From contig DAONVO010000001.1 in the NCBI GenBank assembly GCA_035412805.1, positions 1-64,000 of the forward strand: a stretch of DNA of 64,000 nucleotides, in the 5' to 3' direction. Source of the DNA: DTU018 sp029550685 (GTDB lineage Bacteria; Bacillota; Syntrophomonadia; Syntrophomonadales; Syntrophomonadaceae). How positions within the stretch are numbered: the first letter of the stretch is position 1; each line of letters starts with the position of its first letter. The notes under the pieces are model-generated. The model ran no database searches, had not been told where the DNA came from, and was given only the letters and a program-made list of their open reading frames with translations. This document shows, piece after piece, positions 53,056 to 62,174 of this stretch. The position numbers and the translations under genes were made by a program.

Positions 53056-53997
53056 TCAGCTCTGATGGGCTATCCCCACTAGTTCAGTAATTCTGGCAAT
53101 CCCGTGCTGCATGGCATACTCCTGCAAACCATCGATTACCTGGCAGGGCAGATAAGGGTTGACAAAAATCCCGGTACCTATCGATACTGCAGATGCACCT
53201 ACCATTAAAAACTCCAGGGCATCACGAGTGGATATGATTCCTCCTCCGCCCAGAATGGGCAGTTTCACCTGCTGGTACACCTGGTAGATCATGCGCAGGG
53301 CAACCGGTTTGATGGCTGGTCCGGACAAGCCGCCAAAAACATTGGCCAGAGTTGGTCTACGGCGCTCAATATCCACCGCCATGCCCATTAAAGTATTAAT
53401 CATGGACAGGGCATCAGCCCCGCCTGTCTGAGCAGCCTGAGCTATGGCTACGATATCCGTAACATTGGGACTTAACTTGGGGATCACGGGAAGATGCGTA
53501 TTTCTTCTTACCATGTGCACTACCTGGTAAACCATGTCAGGATCAGTTCCGAACTGCAGTCCTCCTTTTTTTACATTGGGGCAGGAAATATTCAGTTCCA
53601 GGGCTGCTATCCCTTCAACAGAATCCAGGCGCCGGGCTAGTTCAGCATACTCTTCCACAGTATTTCCCGCTATATTAGCCACCACCGTAACTCCCCGTTC
53701 ACGCAGCTCGGGCATATATTGCTCAATAAAGACATCTACGCCGGGATTCTCCAGACCTATGGCATTCAGCATTCCCGCTGGAGTTTCTACAATGCGCTGA
53801 GGTGGATTGCCAGATCGAGCTTCCAGAGTAGTACCTTTTACAATAACCGCCCCCAGAAGGGCAGGATCAAAGAGATCTTCATACTCTTGCCCATAGCCAA
53901 AAGTACCTGATGCTGTACAAACCGGGTTTTTCAATTGTAATCCACCCAGGCTTACTGTCATATCAACCAGATTTGTTTTTTGTGATTTATCGGTCAT
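53056..53997 (-). CDS. pyrD: Dihydroorotate dehydrogenase, catalytic subunit (class 1B)
   Basis: PyrD (PyrDB) oxidises dihydroorotate to orotate and, with PyrK, passes electrons to NAD. From the ATG at 53997 (GGGAAAGAG upstream) it has 313 residues. Visible are the FMN-binding N-terminal strand, LELNISCPNVKKGG with the catalytic Cys, VIPKLSPN with an FMN-contacting Lys, and LGGGGIIS near the C terminus. The frame is open 12 more codons to a TTG that lacks a ribosome site. The class 1B assignment rests on the catalytic Cys and the adjacent pyrK. Confidence 0.94.
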   Translation of the reverse strand: MTDKSQKTNLVDMTVSLGGLQLKNPVCTASGTFGYGQEYEDLFDPALLGAVIVKGTTLEARSGNPPQRIVETPAGMLNAIGLENPGVDVFIEQYMPELRERGVTVVANIAGNTVEEYAELARRLDSVEGIAALELNISCPNVKKGGLQFGTDPDMVYQVVHMVRRNTHLPVIPKLSPNVTDIVAIAQAAQTGGADALSMINTLMGMAVDIERRRPTLANVFGGLSGPAIKPVALRMIYQVYQQVKLPILGGGGIISTRDALEFLMVGASAVSIGTGIFVNPYLPCQVIDGLQEYAMQHGIARITELVGIAHQS

Positions 53998-54043
53998 ATT
54001 CTCTTTCCCTTTCTGACCAATATTTGCGAACAAGCGCGGAAAC

Positions 54044-54838
54044 TTAAGGGTTTAATTCTAATTCCCGCAAGCCGAACACCGGGCCGTCCTTGCAGACTTT
54101 TACATAGCCCTTGTCGCTGGATTTTAACTGACGGGCGCATCCCAGACAGGCACCTACTCCACAGGCCATATTTTCCTCCAGGGATACCTGTCCTTCCAGT
54201 CCATGCTCGCTGGCATAGGCTGCTACCTGAGCCATCATAGGTTCAGGTCCGCAGGTATATATGAACATACTTTCCTTCTCCTGTACAGAAAGATGCTCTC
54301 TTAGCAGATCGGTAACCAAACCTTGGTAACCAATTTTTCCATCCATGGTAGCCGGCCAGATTTCCGCTCCTAGTTGGCGGAATCTATCCATAGCTACCAG
54401 ATCATCGCTGCTCTGGGTTCCGTACAGAACCTTGGTTTGGTACCCTTGGTTGAGCAACTCCCGGGCCAGGAAGAGCAGCGGCGCAATGCCAACTCCTCCT
54501 CCTACCAAAAGGGCAGCTTGTCCAGCCTGAGGATAACTGAAGGCCCGGCCTAATGGCCCCATAATGTCCAGGTATTCCCCGGCTGTAATTCGAGACAATA
54601 TTTCTGTCCCCCTGCCCACTACCTTATAAAGCAGGGTAATAGTATTTTCCTGCCGGTCTACGTCGTACAGGCTTAAGGGGCGGCGCAGCAATGGATCATA
54701 CTGGTCGCTGACACGTAGATGTATGAATTGCCCAGGCTTGCATAAGGGGACAACTTGGGGAGCTTTTACTTCCATTTCAAACAGGTTGGTACTTACCTGG
54801 TTGTTGCTGATAACCCGAGCCTTTTCCAAATTGGGCAT
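54044..54838 (-). CDS. pyrK: Dihydroorotate dehydrogenase electron-transfer subunit
   Basis: PyrK carries FAD and a 2Fe-2S cluster and links PyrD to NAD. The 264-residue product from the ATG at 54838 (AAAGGAGGGG at 5 nt) has the ferredoxin-reductase fold with RPLSLYD (FAD), GGGVGIAPLLFLARELL (NAD), and the Fe-S cysteines in MACGVGACLGC plus a later VKVCKDGP. An open frame of 42 more codons upstream overlaps carB and is spurious. It follows carB and precedes pyrD. Confidence 0.94.
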   Translation of the reverse strand: MPNLEKARVISNNQVSTNLFEMEVKAPQVVPLCKPGQFIHLRVSDQYDPLLRRPLSLYDVDRQENTITLLYKVVGRGTEILSRITAGEYLDIMGPLGRAFSYPQAGQAALLVGGGVGIAPLLFLARELLNQGYQTKVLYGTQSSDDLVAMDRFRQLGAEIWPATMDGKIGYQGLVTDLLREHLSVQEKESMFIYTCGPEPMMAQVAAYASEHGLEGQVSLEENMACGVGACLGCARQLKSSDKGYVKVCKDGPVFGLRELELNP

Positions 54839-54852
54839 TAAGTCCCCTCCTT

Positions 54853-57800
54853 TTAACGGCCCTGAACATAATCCTGCAGGGATTTTATAGGATTGGTATC
54901 CAGGTGATCTCCTTCCTGGACAACTTGCTGAATTACCTTTACGGTGTCTAAAGAGGTTAAACATGGTATATTAAGTTCCACAGCTGCCCGGCGTATTTGG
55001 AATCCATCCGAAAATATTCGCCGGCCATGTGTTAAAGTATTAATACAGAAATCAACTTTGCCTTCCCGGATAAGATCAACTATGTTCGGCGATCCTTCCG
55101 CAATCTTTTTAACCCGCTCAACTTCGATGCCTAACTGGGACAAAGCTTGAGCGGTACCTTCCGTACAAATCAGTTTAAAGCCCATACGGTGGAAGTCGGC
55201 TAATATGGGTATGGCTTCGGTTTTGTCGCGATCGGCAATGGTGGCCACAATCACACCATTCTTAGGTATATCTACACCAGCGGCCAATAAACCCTTATAA
55301 ATCGCCATTTTCAGTGAGTGATCAATTCCCAATACTTCACCAGTGGATTTCATTTCCGGACCTAAAGTAATATCAACCTGCTCCAGTTTATTAAATGAGA
55401 ATACCGGTACCTTGACGGCATAAAAATCCGGCTGCGGTGCCAACCCGTTTTGGTAACCCATTTGCGTCAAAGTATTACCCAGCATAACCTGAGTGGCCAG
55501 CTTTACCAGTGGAATTCCGGTTATTTTGCTTATAAATGGTACGGTGCGGCTGGAGCGGGGATTGACTTCTAAAACATACAGTTCATTCTGGTATTCTACA
55601 AACTGAATATTTATCAATCCTTTGACTTTTAACTCCCGGGCCAGCTTTATGGTATAGTCGATTACTTTGCGATGAATGTCATCACTAATATCAAAGGCAG
55701 GGAAAACAGCCATACTATCTCCGGAGTGCACTCCGGCTCTTTCTATGTGCTGCATTATCCCTGGAATAAGCACCGTTTCCCCATCAGATACTGCATCAAC
55801 CTCGATTTCTTTTCCCAACAGGTATTTGTCTACCAGCACTGGATGTTCACGAGTTACTTTAACAGCAGTCTGCATATACATTTCCATTTCTTCGGGATTG
55901 TACACGATCTCCATGGCACGACCTCCCAGTACATAAGAAGGACGCACGAGTACTGGATAACCAATAGTTTCCGCTGCCAGCAGAGCTTCCTCGATAGAAT
56001 GGACACTCTTTCCTGGAGGTCGGGGAATGCCTAATTGTTCAACCATAGCATCGAAACGATCGCGATCCTCGGCCCGATCGATACTATCGTTGGAAGTACC
56101 GATTATTTTTACTCCAGCCCGGCTTAATGGTTCGGCCAGGTTTATAGCAGTCTGACCACCGAATTGTACAATTACTCCCTCGGGCTGTTCTTCTTCAACT
56201 ATGTTCATCACATCTTCAAATATCAGAGGTTCAAAATATAGCCGGTCGGAAGTGTCAAAGTCGGTACTGACTGTTTCCGGGTTGTTGTTCACAATTATGG
56301 CTTTTACTCCAGCTTCACGCAGAGCCCACACACAATGCACCGAGCCGTAGTCAAATTCAACACCCTGCCCTATGCGAATAGGTCCGGATCCAATAACCAG
56401 AACCTTGCGAGACATGGGATCATGCCAGGCTTCATTTTCTTCTTCGTAGCAGGAATAAAAGTAAGGGGTTTGAGCATCAAACTCAGCAGCACAGGTATCC
56501 ACCTGCTTATAAGTGGGTATTACCTGCAGCTGGTGTCGAAGGTCGCGTATCTCGGCTTCTGTTTTACCCAAAATATTAGCTATTTCCAGATCAGATAACC
56601 CGAGTTTCTTGGCTTCATGCAGGGTTTCCCGGGTAAGTGGTTTAGTGTTAAGGTTTAAGGCAAAATCAATAATGTTCTTAATTTTTTTCAGGAAATACTT
56701 GTCGATACGAGTGATTTCCCAGATTTCGTCGATGGTAAAATTACGGGCAAAAGCTTCCGCGATGATAAAAATCCTTTCATCATCAGCCTCTTTAAGTCGC
56801 TGCTTTAACTTCTCATCACTTATTTCCTGCAGTTCCGGCAAGCGCAGGCCGATTATGCCAATCTCTAAAGAGCGTATGGATTTCAGAAAAGCAGCTTCAA
56901 AACTGCGGTCAATGGCCATGACTTCGCCGGTAGCCTTCATCTGGGTACCCAGGCGGCGATCACCAAATACGAATTTATCGAAAGGCCAGCGGGGAACTTT
57001 CAAGACTACATAATCCACAGCCGGCTCAAAACATGCGCTGGTCTTGCCGGTAACTGCGTTGGGTATCTCATCCAGGGTGTAGCCTATGGCAATTTTAGTA
57101 GTCACCCTGGCGATTGGGTATCCGGTAGCTTTGGAAGCCAGAGCAGAAGAGCGGCTGACCCGGGGGTTAACCTCGATTACATAATATTTTTTACTGAATG
57201 GGTCCAGGGCAAACTGAATATTACAGCCCCCGGCTATTTTCAGATAACGAATGATTTTTATAGATGCAGCCCGCAGCATCTGGTACTCTTCATCAGTCAG
57301 AGTCTGGGCCGGGGCTACCACTATGCTGTCTCCGGTATGAATACCTACAGGATCAATGTTTTCCATACTGCAAATAGTAATACAGTTATCATTGGCATCT
57401 CGCATTACTTCAAATTCAATTTCTTTATAGCCCGCCACACTGCGTTCAATCAAAGCCTGCTTAATAGGACTGTTCTTTAATCCTTTGGTAACAATACGCC
57501 GCAGCTCATTCTCATTCATACAAGTTCCCCCGCCGGTCCCTCCCAGGGTGTAGGCAGGGCGTACTATAACCGGATAGCCAATGCTGTCTGCAAATTCCAG
57601 GGCTTCTTCCACACTATGAACTATAGCACTCTCAGGTATAGGCTCTCCCAACTCCTGCATGGTTTGTTTAAATAATTCGCGATCCTCAGCCCGGGCAATG
57701 GCTTCCAAGGGCATACCTAACAGAGAAACTCCGGTTTGTTCCAGCACTCCCTCTTTGTGCAGGGCAAGAGCCATGTTGAGCCCCACCTGTCCGCCCAGGT

Positions 57801-58065
57801 TGGCAATAATTCCATCGGGTTTTTCCCTGTCCAGGATTTTTTTGACCGTAGCTACAGTAATAGGCTCAAAATAAACATGATCAGCTATATCGGCATCAGT
57901 CATTATAGTGGCTGGATTAGTGTTTAACAGAACTACCTCAATACCTTCTTCTCTGAGGGCGCGGCAGGCTTGAGTACCTGCATAATCGAACTCGGCGGCC
58001 TGCCCGATAATAATAGGTCCAGAACCGATTACCATTACTTTTTTCAGACCAGGATTCAGTGGCAT
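54853..58065 (-). CDS. carB: Carbamoyl phosphate synthetase, large subunit
   Basis: CarB makes carbamoyl phosphate from bicarbonate, ammonia and two ATP. The 1070-residue product has the two homologous ATP-grasp halves (first half with GGQVGLNMALAL and RPAYTLGGTGGG; second with GGQTAINLAEPL and RPSYVLGGRAMEIV), an oligomerisation domain and a C-terminal methylglyoxal-synthase-like allosteric domain (SDGFQIRRAAVELNIP). Active-site motifs look intact in both halves, so synthesis from ammonia should be possible even if the partner CarA is not a glutaminase. GAAGGAGG precedes the ATG. Confidence 0.97.
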   Translation of the reverse strand: MPLNPGLKKVMVIGSGPIIIGQAAEFDYAGTQACRALREEGIEVVLLNTNPATIMTDADIADHVYFEPITVATVKKILDREKPDGIIANLGGQVGLNMALALHKEGVLEQTGVSLLGMPLEAIARAEDRELFKQTMQELGEPIPESAIVHSVEEALEFADSIGYPVIVRPAYTLGGTGGGTCMNENELRRIVTKGLKNSPIKQALIERSVAGYKEIEFEVMRDANDNCITICSMENIDPVGIHTGDSIVVAPAQTLTDEEYQMLRAASIKIIRYLKIAGGCNIQFALDPFSKKYYVIEVNPRVSRSSALASKATGYPIARVTTKIAIGYTLDEIPNAVTGKTSACFEPAVDYVVLKVPRWPFDKFVFGDRRLGTQMKATGEVMAIDRSFEAAFLKSIRSLEIGIIGLRLPELQEISDEKLKQRLKEADDERIFIIAEAFARNFTIDEIWEITRIDKYFLKKIKNIIDFALNLNTKPLTRETLHEAKKLGLSDLEIANILGKTEAEIRDLRHQLQVIPTYKQVDTCAAEFDAQTPYFYSCYEEENEAWHDPMSRKVLVIGSGPIRIGQGVEFDYGSVHCVWALREAGVKAIIVNNNPETVSTDFDTSDRLYFEPLIFEDVMNIVEEEQPEGVIVQFGGQTAINLAEPLSRAGVKIIGTSNDSIDRAEDRDRFDAMVEQLGIPRPPGKSVHSIEEALLAAETIGYPVLVRPSYVLGGRAMEIVYNPEEMEMYMQTAVKVTREHPVLVDKYLLGKEIEVDAVSDGETVLIPGIMQHIERAGVHSGDSMAVFPAFDISDDIHRKVIDYTIKLARELKVKGLINIQFVEYQNELYVLEVNPRSSRTVPFISKITGIPLVKLATQVMLGNTLTQMGYQNGLAPQPDFYAVKVPVFSFNKLEQVDITLGPEMKSTGEVLGIDHSLKMAIYKGLLAAGVDIPKNGVIVATIADRDKTEAIPILADFHRMGFKLICTEGTAQALSQLGIEVERVKKIAEGSPNIVDLIREGKVDFCINTLTHGRRIFSDGFQIRRAAVELNIPCLTSLDTVKVIQQVVQEGDHLDTNPIKSLQDYVQGR

Positions 58066-58089
58066 TATTTTTCCTCCTTCATAGGGTAT

Positions 58090-59154
58090 CTACAGCTGCT
58101 CGATAAATTGATCATAAAAAATACCGGTTTCGCTGTAACCCGGATAACTCTCAGGATCAAACTGGACGGAAAATACCGGCAAGGATTGGTGCCTAACAGC
58201 TTCCACCGAGTTATCATGCAGACTGCGCATGGTCACCTGTAAACCAGTACCATGCAATGAATCTTCGTCAATAGCATAACTGTGATTCTGTGTGGTAATA
58301 AATATGCGGCCATTATCCATATCGCGGACCGGATGATTGGTACCGCGATGCCCGCATTCCAGACGGTAGGTTTTTCCTCCCATAGCAAGAGCTAATATTT
58401 GGTGGCCCAATCCTACTCCAAACAAAGGAATTTCTCCTAGAAGCGCTTGGCACTCTTTGATTACTGAGGGAATTGCCCGGGGATCTCCAGGGCCGTCGGA
58501 TATATATACTCCCTGGGGAGATAAGTTTTTAATCTCCCAGGCCTGAGTATCAGCAGGAACCGCTACCACTTCACAGCCACGTCGAACGAAGGAGTTAATC
58601 ACCCCTCGTTTGGTACCCAGATCCAGTAATACCACTCTTTTGTTACCGTGACCGAATACCATGGTATTGCGCCGGGTAACATATTGTACCAAATCACCCT
58701 TCAGGTTTTGGGACGCTTTAGCAGCCCTGGCAATCAGCCACTCTTTATAATCAAGATTATCAGTTATTACTCCTCCCATAACTCCCTGGGAACGTATAAG
58801 CCGGGTCAAAGCCCGGGTATCTACTTCTGTCAAAACAGCTATCTCACTTTTGTTAAGAAAACTGATGAGATCCGTTTCCATCTCATAGTGACTGGGAAAA
58901 TCGGTAGCCTCTCTTAATATCAGTCCCTTGACCATAGCATCACGGGAGGCAAAACTCTTTTCATTGAACCCTACATTGCCAATCAAGGGATAAGTCATTA
59001 CTACAATCTGACCATAATAGGAAGGATCAGTTATAATGTCCTGATAACTGACCATAGCTGTACTGAAAACTACCTCACCATCAGCCAGGAGGCAATCATT
59101 TAGAAGTTTGCCTTCGAATATGCGGCCGTTTTCCAGCACCAAATACCCTTTCAC
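58090..59154 (-). CDS. carA: Carbamoyl phosphate synthetase small subunit with degenerate glutaminase triad
   Basis: CarA normally hydrolyses glutamine and feeds ammonia to CarB. The 354-residue product has the full two-domain CarA architecture: N-terminal domain to about 150, then a class I glutamine amidotransferase domain with SDGPGDP (219-225), QNHSYAID and GHRGTNHPV. At the nucleophile position the usual G-x-CLGHQ is GVGLGHQ, with Gly248 (codon GGA, 58411-58413) in place of Cys. At the HPE motif it is DPE, with Asp333 (codon GAT, 58156-58158) in place of His. Glu335 remains. Two of three triad residues are missing, so glutamine hydrolysis should be lost while the fold is kept. GTG start; 15 nt after pyrC. 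Confidence 0.93.
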   Translation of the reverse strand: MKGYLVLENGRIFEGKLLNDCLLADGEVVFSTAMVSYQDIITDPSYYGQIVVMTYPLIGNVGFNEKSFASRDAMVKGLILREATDFPSHYEMETDLISFLNKSEIAVLTEVDTRALTRLIRSQGVMGGVITDNLDYKEWLIARAAKASQNLKGDLVQYVTRRNTMVFGHGNKRVVLLDLGTKRGVINSFVRRGCEVVAVPADTQAWEIKNLSPQGVYISDGPGDPRAIPSVIKECQALLGEIPLFGVGLGHQILALAMGGKTYRLECGHRGTNHPVRDMDNGRIFITTQNHSYAIDEDSLHGTGLQVTMRSLHDNSVEAVRHQSLPVFSVQFDPESYPGYSETGIFYDQFIEQL

Positions 59155-59168
59155 TTGATCACCTTCTT

Positions 59169-60452
59169 TTAAACAATAATACCGTCTCGAGCTACGATCT
59201 TACCTGCGACTATGGTGGCAAAAGGCCAACCGGTATACTCGAAACCCTTAAAGGGGGTATTTTTCCCTTGGGAATAAAACCTGGCCGGATCAACTTTGCG
59301 CACCGCATCTGGGTCAATAATGGTTAAGTCAGCTACTGCACCTGTCTGTAGCCGGCCACGATCCAGGCCCAGCACCTGAGCAGGCCTCAGGCTCATTTTT
59401 TCTATCATGGTTTTAAGATCCAATATACCTTGCTTAACCAAACTCATTACCACCGGTATAGCTGTTTCTAAACCAGATATTCCAGTTGCCGCCAGTTCAT
59501 ATTCACAATCCTTGCTTTCGAAATGATGGGGAGCATGATCCGTAGCTATACAATCAATAGTGCCATCCTGGAGAGCACTCCTTAAAACTTCCAGGTGCTC
59601 CTGGGATCGCAGGGGAGGATTAACTTTGGTATCTGTATCGTAGGATCCTACTATTTCGTCGGTCAGGGTCAGATGATGGGGAGTCACTTCACAGGTCACT
59701 CGTATCCCTTCACTTTTGGCCCTTCTGATCATTTGAATTGAGCCAGCTGTGGAAATGTGACATAAGTGCAGATGGGCTCCGGTTAGTCTGGCTAAAAGCA
59801 AGTCACGGGCTACCATAACTTCTTCCGCTTCCGCCGGTATCCCTTTTAAGCCGTAAATGGTGGAAAAGTAGCCTTCATGCATCTGTCCTCCCTGGCTTAA
59901 GTGAAGGTCCTCACAATGGGACATCAATGGTATTTCGAACATCTTGGAATACTCCAGAGCATAGCGCATTATGTCAGCTCTGGTAACAGGCCGTCCGTCG
60001 TCGGAAAGGGCTATGCATCCTGCCGCTACCAACTCCGCAATTTCCGCCAGTTCATTACCTTCCTGTTTGCGGGTAACAGCTCCAATGGGGAATACATGCA
60101 CCACACCTGATTTTTGGGCGCGTTCCCGGACAAAACTGGCTACAGCTGCATTATCCATTACCGGATTGGTATTGGGCATGCAGCAGATGGTAGTAAAGCC
60201 TCCAACAGCTGCTGCTCTGGTTCCGCTAGCTATATCTTCTTTGTACTCAAAGCCGGGCTCACGCAGGTGTACATGGATATCTATAAAGCCAGGGCAGACT
60301 AGTTTCCCACTGGCATCCAGTGTTTCCCCTTCATCAATAGATATATTGGGCTCAATCCCAATCACTTTGCCGTCCTGGATGAGTACATCCGCCAGCTGGT
60401 CTGTGCCGCTGGCCGGGTCTATAACCCTTCCTCCTTTAACCAGCAATTTCAT
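59169..60452 (-). CDS. pyrC: Dihydroorotase
   Basis: PyrC cyclises carbamoyl aspartate to dihydroorotate. The 427-residue zinc amidohydrolase has DIHVHLREPGFEYKEDIASGT (about 58-78), with the zinc ligands HxH, the VTPHHLTLTD histidines and ATDHAPHH with the catalytic Asp. Length and motifs fit the class I (long) bacterial type. Its ATG overlaps the end of pyrB by 17 nt, so the two are coupled. Confidence 0.96.
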   Translation of the reverse strand: MKLLVKGGRVIDPASGTDQLADVLIQDGKVIGIEPNISIDEGETLDASGKLVCPGFIDIHVHLREPGFEYKEDIASGTRAAAVGGFTTICCMPNTNPVMDNAAVASFVRERAQKSGVVHVFPIGAVTRKQEGNELAEIAELVAAGCIALSDDGRPVTRADIMRYALEYSKMFEIPLMSHCEDLHLSQGGQMHEGYFSTIYGLKGIPAEAEEVMVARDLLLARLTGAHLHLCHISTAGSIQMIRRAKSEGIRVTCEVTPHHLTLTDEIVGSYDTDTKVNPPLRSQEHLEVLRSALQDGTIDCIATDHAPHHFESKDCEYELAATGISGLETAIPVVMSLVKQGILDLKTMIEKMSLRPAQVLGLDRGRLQTGAVADLTIIDPDAVRKVDPARFYSQGKNTPFKGFEYTGWPFATIVAGKIVARDGIIV

Positions 60453-61368
60453 CTTTTATGCCTCCCATCATGAGATACAATATGGCCATTCTTACCGCTA
60501 CTCCATTGGTGACCTGTTCATTAATCACGGCCTGAACTCCATCGGCAATCTGGCTGGAAATTTCTACTCCCCGGTTCATTGGGCCAGGATGCAGTACCAG
60601 CACATCTTGATTAGCCAGAAGCAGGTGTTCAGGTCTGAGCATATAGAGATTGGCATATTCATCCAGGGAAGGGAAAAAACCTATTTGCTGACGCTCTTTT
60701 TGAATGCGTAGGACATTGATTACGTCAACTCCCTGCAGGGCTTCCTGCAGACTGTAGTACCATTTAACTCCTAAACGATCCAAACCTGGGGGGAGAAGGG
60801 TGGCGGGACCTACTACCCGTATCTCACAGCCAAATTTGCTCAGTCCATATATGTTGGAGCGTGCTACCCGGCTGTGGAGAATATCGCCGACAATGGCCAC
60901 CTTCAGGCCATCCAGATGACCTTTGTGCTCTCGAATCGTAAAAAGATCCAACAAAGCCTGGGTGGGATGTTCATTGGTTCCATCGCCGGCATTGATGACC
61001 GACATTTTGGTATTGCGGGCTATGTAATGGGGAGTCCCGCTCATAGAATGCCGTATTATCATCGCATCGAAACCCATTACCTCCAGGGTTTTGATAGTAT
61101 CCCGCAGGCTTTCTCCTTTTTGCACACTGCTGGTGGACACACCCAGATTTACCGTATCTGCGCTCAGGTATTTCCCGGCGATCTCAAAGGAAGTACGCGT
61201 GCGGGTGCTGTTTTCATAGAATACTGTCACCAGGGCTTTTCCTCGCAAGGTTGGTACCTTTTTAATATCCCGTTGGATTATATCTTTCATGGGTCGAGCG
61301 GTGTCAAGAATTAACTCAATTTCCTTCCTGCTAAGATTATACAGTCCCAGCAAATCCTTGCGTCTCAT
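60436..61368 (-). CDS. pyrB: Aspartate carbamoyltransferase catalytic subunit
   Basis: PyrB joins carbamoyl phosphate and aspartate. The 310-residue product has the carbamoyl-phosphate motif YENSTRTRTSFE (about 51-62), GDGTNEHPTQALLD with active-site His and Gln, and the aspartate-loop HPGPMNRG. No pyrI regulatory subunit is next to it, so the enzyme is likely the unregulated trimer, as in Bacillus. A PyrR-controlled attenuator precedes it. Confidence 0.96.
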   Translation of the reverse strand: MRRKDLLGLYNLSRKEIELILDTARPMKDIIQRDIKKVPTLRGKALVTVFYENSTRTRTSFEIAGKYLSADTVNLGVSTSSVQKGESLRDTIKTLEVMGFDAMIIRHSMSGTPHYIARNTKMSVINAGDGTNEHPTQALLDLFTIREHKGHLDGLKVAIVGDILHSRVARSNIYGLSKFGCEIRVVGPATLLPPGLDRLGVKWYYSLQEALQGVDVINVLRIQKERQQIGFFPSLDEYANLYMLRPEHLLLANQDVLVLHPGPMNRGVEISSQIADGVQAVINEQVTNGVAVRMAILYLMMGGIKDEIAG

Positions 61369-61388
61369 TGGCTATTAGCCTCCTCTCA

Positions 61389-61480
61389 TCAAAAAAGCCT
61401 TCCTTGGCACAGCAAGGAAGGCTTTAGCCCTGTGGTTATCGCTTCCCTTGCTGGCCTCTCGGGACCAGATTAAAGGGTCT
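61389..61480 (-). promoter_or_regulatory. PyrR attenuator upstream of pyrB
   Basis: On the minus strand a PyrR-binding loop (GGTCCCGAGAGGCC, within 61441-61480, overlapping the last codon or two of pyrR) is followed by a 13-bp terminator stem (61394-61406 with 61413-61425) and a six-T run. This is the standard UMP-sensing attenuation arrangement: with UMP, PyrR binds the loop and allows termination. Confidence 0.93.
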
Positions 61481-62030
61481 AGCTATCAACAATTTCTTGT
61501 ATAACCACCCCGTCCCGGCCATCTACCTCCTGTATCATGACCGAGACAACTTCCTGTCGTGAGGTGGGAACATTCTTGCCTATAAAATCAGCCTTGATAG
61601 GTAACTCCCGATGGCCCCGGTCAATCAACACCGCCAGCTGAATACATCGGGGACGTCCTAAATCAATTAAGGCATCTAAGGCAGCTCTAACCGTCCTGCC
61701 AGTGTATAATACATCGTCTACCAATACAATGATCTTGTCATTAATGTCGAAATTAACTGCGGTGCGATGAACTAGCGGTTGAGGTGACAAAGTGGTTAGG
61801 TCATCGCGATATAGTGTTATATCTAGAATTCCTACCGGCAACTGCACTCCTTCAATTTCCTTTACGTATGAAGCGATGCGCTCTGCCAAAGGACCGCCCC
61901 GGCGCTGTATTCCAACTAAAGCCACATTCTCAACGCCTTTATTCTTTTCAATAATTTCATGGGCTATTCGAGTCAAGGCTCTCTTTATAGCCATTTCATC
62001 CATAAGAGTATGTTTATCGCGCAGTTGCAA
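61479..62030 (-). CDS. pyrR: Bifunctional PyrR regulator / uracil phosphoribosyltransferase
   Basis: PyrR binds pyr mRNA with UMP to attenuate transcription and has weak uracil phosphoribosyltransferase activity. The 183-residue product has the PRTase motif IIVLVDDVLYTGRTVRAALDAL (about 93-114), RPRCIQLAVLIDRGHRELPI, and an RNA-binding basic face as in the Bacillus protein. The start is TTG at 62030 behind GGGAGGAG. A second PyrR-type attenuator precedes the gene, so PyrR also controls its own synthesis. Confidence 0.95.
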   Translation of the reverse strand: MQLRDKHTLMDEMAIKRALTRIAHEIIEKNKGVENVALVGIQRRGGPLAERIASYVKEIEGVQLPVGILDITLYRDDLTTLSPQPLVHRTAVNFDINDKIIVLVDDVLYTGRTVRAALDALIDLGRPRCIQLAVLIDRGHRELPIKADFIGKNVPTSRQEVVSVMIQEVDGRDGVVIQEIVDS

Positions 62031-62049
62031 AGGAACTCCTCCCTTACCA

Positions 62050-62160
62050 GCAAAAAACCTGCTCTCCGCAAGGTAGAAGCAGGTTAATTAACTATGCAAA
62101 CTAATGCATACTTATACATACTTGCTAGCCTCACGGGACCAACTTAAAGCTTCTTAACTG
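62050..62160 (-). promoter_or_regulatory. PyrR attenuator upstream of pyrR
   Basis: On the minus strand the loop GGTCCCGTGAGGCT (within 62123-62140) is followed by a terminator, AACCTGCT (62056-62063) pairing with AGCAGGTT (62078-62085), and a T-run. Loop and layout match the pyrB leader. Confidence 0.9.
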
Positions 62161-62174
62161 ATTCTAATCAACCC

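Noticed and set aside
54839..54964. 42-codon N-terminal extension of pyrK overlapping carB
   Set aside because: The sequence is the carB 3' end in another frame, and the ATG at 54838 has a strong ribosome site and gives the family length.
55672..57013. Long plus-strand open frames inside carB (and similar frames inside other genes)
   Set aside because: They are antisense shadows of well-supported genes, with no ribosome sites and no family resemblance.
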